Shown one piece after another: positions 5,420 through 6,599 of a stretch of 6,599 nt of DNA; positions within the stretch are counted from its first letter, which is position 1, and the number at the start of each line of letters is the position of its first letter. Under the pieces are notes generated by a model. The model was not told the origin of the DNA and did not search any database. It saw only the letters and a list, made by a program, of their open reading frames with translations. The position numbers and the translations under genes were made by a program. The stretch comes from Deltaproteobacteria bacterium (GTDB taxonomy: Bacteria > Desulfobacterota > Syntrophia > Syntrophales > UBA2210): assembly GCA_030603465.1 (NCBI GenBank), contig JAUVXT010000150.1, positions 1 to 6,599 of the forward strand, read 5' to 3'.

Positions 5420-6599
5420 TTATCGATTAGGATGATCGAGATGCACTTTTTGCCATTTTCTCACCGAATTGATCAGATATATTTCCGTGGACTTTTTAAT
5501 TTTTTCCAGAGACATTGTTCTTTCAGATATCTCATTTTGTTCCAGCAGGAAAGAACGATAGGTTCCATTCAGCAATCCGCATTGCACCGGCGGTGTTATT
5601 AATTTTCCATTCCATCTTATGACCACATTGGAAATGCATGATTCCGTCACTTCTCCTTCTTCATTCCACAACAGAACATCATCGCAGTCCGGAAATTCGG
5701 CCTTTGCCAAGTCATACACCCGGCGATTGGTTGTTTTGTGAAACAGAAACGGATTCGCTGAATCCACCGGTTCTCGCGCAATCCGCACTCTTGTGGGTTC
5801 TGCCGCGGTTGACCGGTTCAACGGCTCATGCTGGCAGGTAATAACCCCATTCCTTGCCAGAAGTAAGCGTACTTTATAGTCAGTATCCCGGAACGAGGCT
5901 GCCGCTGACTTTAATTTATTCTGTATGTCATCGGCATCGTACGGAAAGTCAAAATACCCTGCGGAATCGCGCATGCGAGCCAAATGATAGCGAAGCAGGA
6001 AATATCCGTCCTGTGGCGTCCATAATATGGTTTCAAGCAGTGAAAACGAAGTGTCGGGTTGCGGTTCATTTACGATTTTTGCTTTAAGCAGACATTCCTC
6101 ATATTCCAGGGTGTCGACAGAATCCCAGACGATTCCGCCTCCGGTGCCATACTCAATCCGGTTTTGTGCCTTGCTTATAAGGGCGGTGCGAATAGCGACG
6201 TTAAACTGCGCTTCATTGTCGGGTGTAATATATCCGATGCTTCCCGTGTAAATGTTCCGATTCGTATCTTCAATGTCCGCGATAATCCTCATCGTATTCA
6301 CTTTTGGAGCCCCGGTGATTGAAGCACATGGGAACAGCGCCGTCATGATCTCACTGAGGCGCGCGTCCGTTTTTGCCGTGACGGTGGACGTCATCTGCCA
6401 TACCGTTGGATATTTTTCGGTTTCAAACAGTTTTGGGACCTTGACGCTTCCAACTGCGGCAACACGTCCGATATCATTTCGCGTCATATCAACAATCATG
6501 ACATTTTCGGCCCTGTCCTTTTCCGACCGATAAAGCATATCTCTGAGCTTTCTGTCCTCCTTGTTGGTGCGCCCGCGTGGAGCGGTTCCCTTCATCGGG
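5420..6599 (-). CDS. PabB-PabC fusion: aminodeoxychorismate synthase component I / lyase (5' end outside window)
   Basis: Bifunctional enzyme for p-aminobenzoate, the folate precursor. The PabB part aminates chorismate to 4-amino-4-deoxychorismate, using ammonia from a PabA glutaminase not seen here. The PLP-dependent PabC part then removes pyruvate. The frame is open at the right edge, where it reads PMKGTAPRG. The lysine of this PxKGT motif is characteristic of aminodeoxychorismate synthase; anthranilate synthase has alanine there. Numbered from that methionine, PabB motifs include VDMTRNDIGRVA (35-46), FPCASITGAPK (88-98) and GTGGGIVWDS (150-159), ending near 176. The PabC-like class IV aminotransferase domain spans about 182-386. 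It has HKTTNRRVYD (286-295) with the likely PLP lysine K287, plus EVTESCISNVV (315-325), CGLLNGTYR (339-347) and LINSVRKW (374-381). The N-terminal PabB region, perhaps 200 residues, is missing. It is convergent with the S1 gene. Confidence 0.93.
   Translation of the reverse strand, partial: PMKGTAPRGRTNKEDRKLRDMLYRSEKDRAENVMIVDMTRNDIGRVAAVGSVKVPKLFETEKYPTVWQMTSTVTAKTDARLSEIMTALFPCASITGAPKVNTMRIIADIEDTNRNIYTGSIGYITPDNEAQFNVAIRTALISKAQNRIEYGTGGGIVWDSVDTLEYEECLLKAKIVNEPQPDTSFSLLETILWTPQDGYFLLRYHLARMRDSAGYFDFPYDADDIQNKLKSAAASFRDTDYKVRLLLARNGVITCQHEPLNRSTAAEPTRVRIAREPVDSANPFLFHKTTNRRVYDLAKAEFPDCDDVLLWNEEGEVTESCISNVVIRWNGKLITPPVQCGLLNGTYRSFLLEQNEISERTMSLEKIKKSTEIYLINSVRKWQKVHLDHPNR

Overview
The window looks like ordinary chromosome from a Gram-negative bacterium of moderate GC content. 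It carries housekeeping genes, with no phage, insertion-sequence transposase, CRISPR or defence genes. A heptose-phosphate adenylyltransferase (LPS inner-core precursor) implies an LPS-making outer membrane. That gene, a DksA-type regulator, a stand-alone four-domain S1 protein, a PabB-PabC fusion and GC-rich palindromic intergenic repeats fit a deltaproteobacterial lineage (Desulfobacterota/Syntrophus-like). This placement is inferred from gene style, not from a search.

Layout. Bases 1-3438 hold five plus-strand genes: purA (5' end cut off by the window), rsfS, comFC, rfaE2 and dksA. purA and rsfS are separated by a 172 bp gap holding a two-hairpin palindromic element. rsfS and comFC overlap or abut. 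comFC and rfaE2 are separated by about 95 bp that resembles a decayed palindromic repeat. rfaE2 and dksA are 79 bp apart. Next comes a 460 bp stretch without a clear gene (3439-3898). It holds a long imperfect hairpin, a possible promoter, a very short ORF with a good ribosome binding site, and a convincing rho-independent terminator. A plus-strand gene for a four-S1-domain RNA-binding protein follows (3932-5134). After a 285 bp convergent intergenic region with a weak hairpin and a second tiny ORF, a minus-strand pabB-pabC fusion runs off the right edge.

Functionally the plus-strand genes are a mixed growth-related cluster: AMP synthesis (PurA), ribosome silencing (RsfS), a phosphoribosyltransferase-fold ComF protein, ADP-heptose synthesis (RfaE2), stringent-response transcription control (DksA) and RNA binding/translation (S1). 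The minus-strand fusion makes p-aminobenzoate for folate from chorismate. I see no strong evidence for a new multi-gene system. The best leads are non-coding: the structured 460 bp region ahead of the S1 gene, which may encode a small RNA or leader, and the intergenic palindromic repeats.
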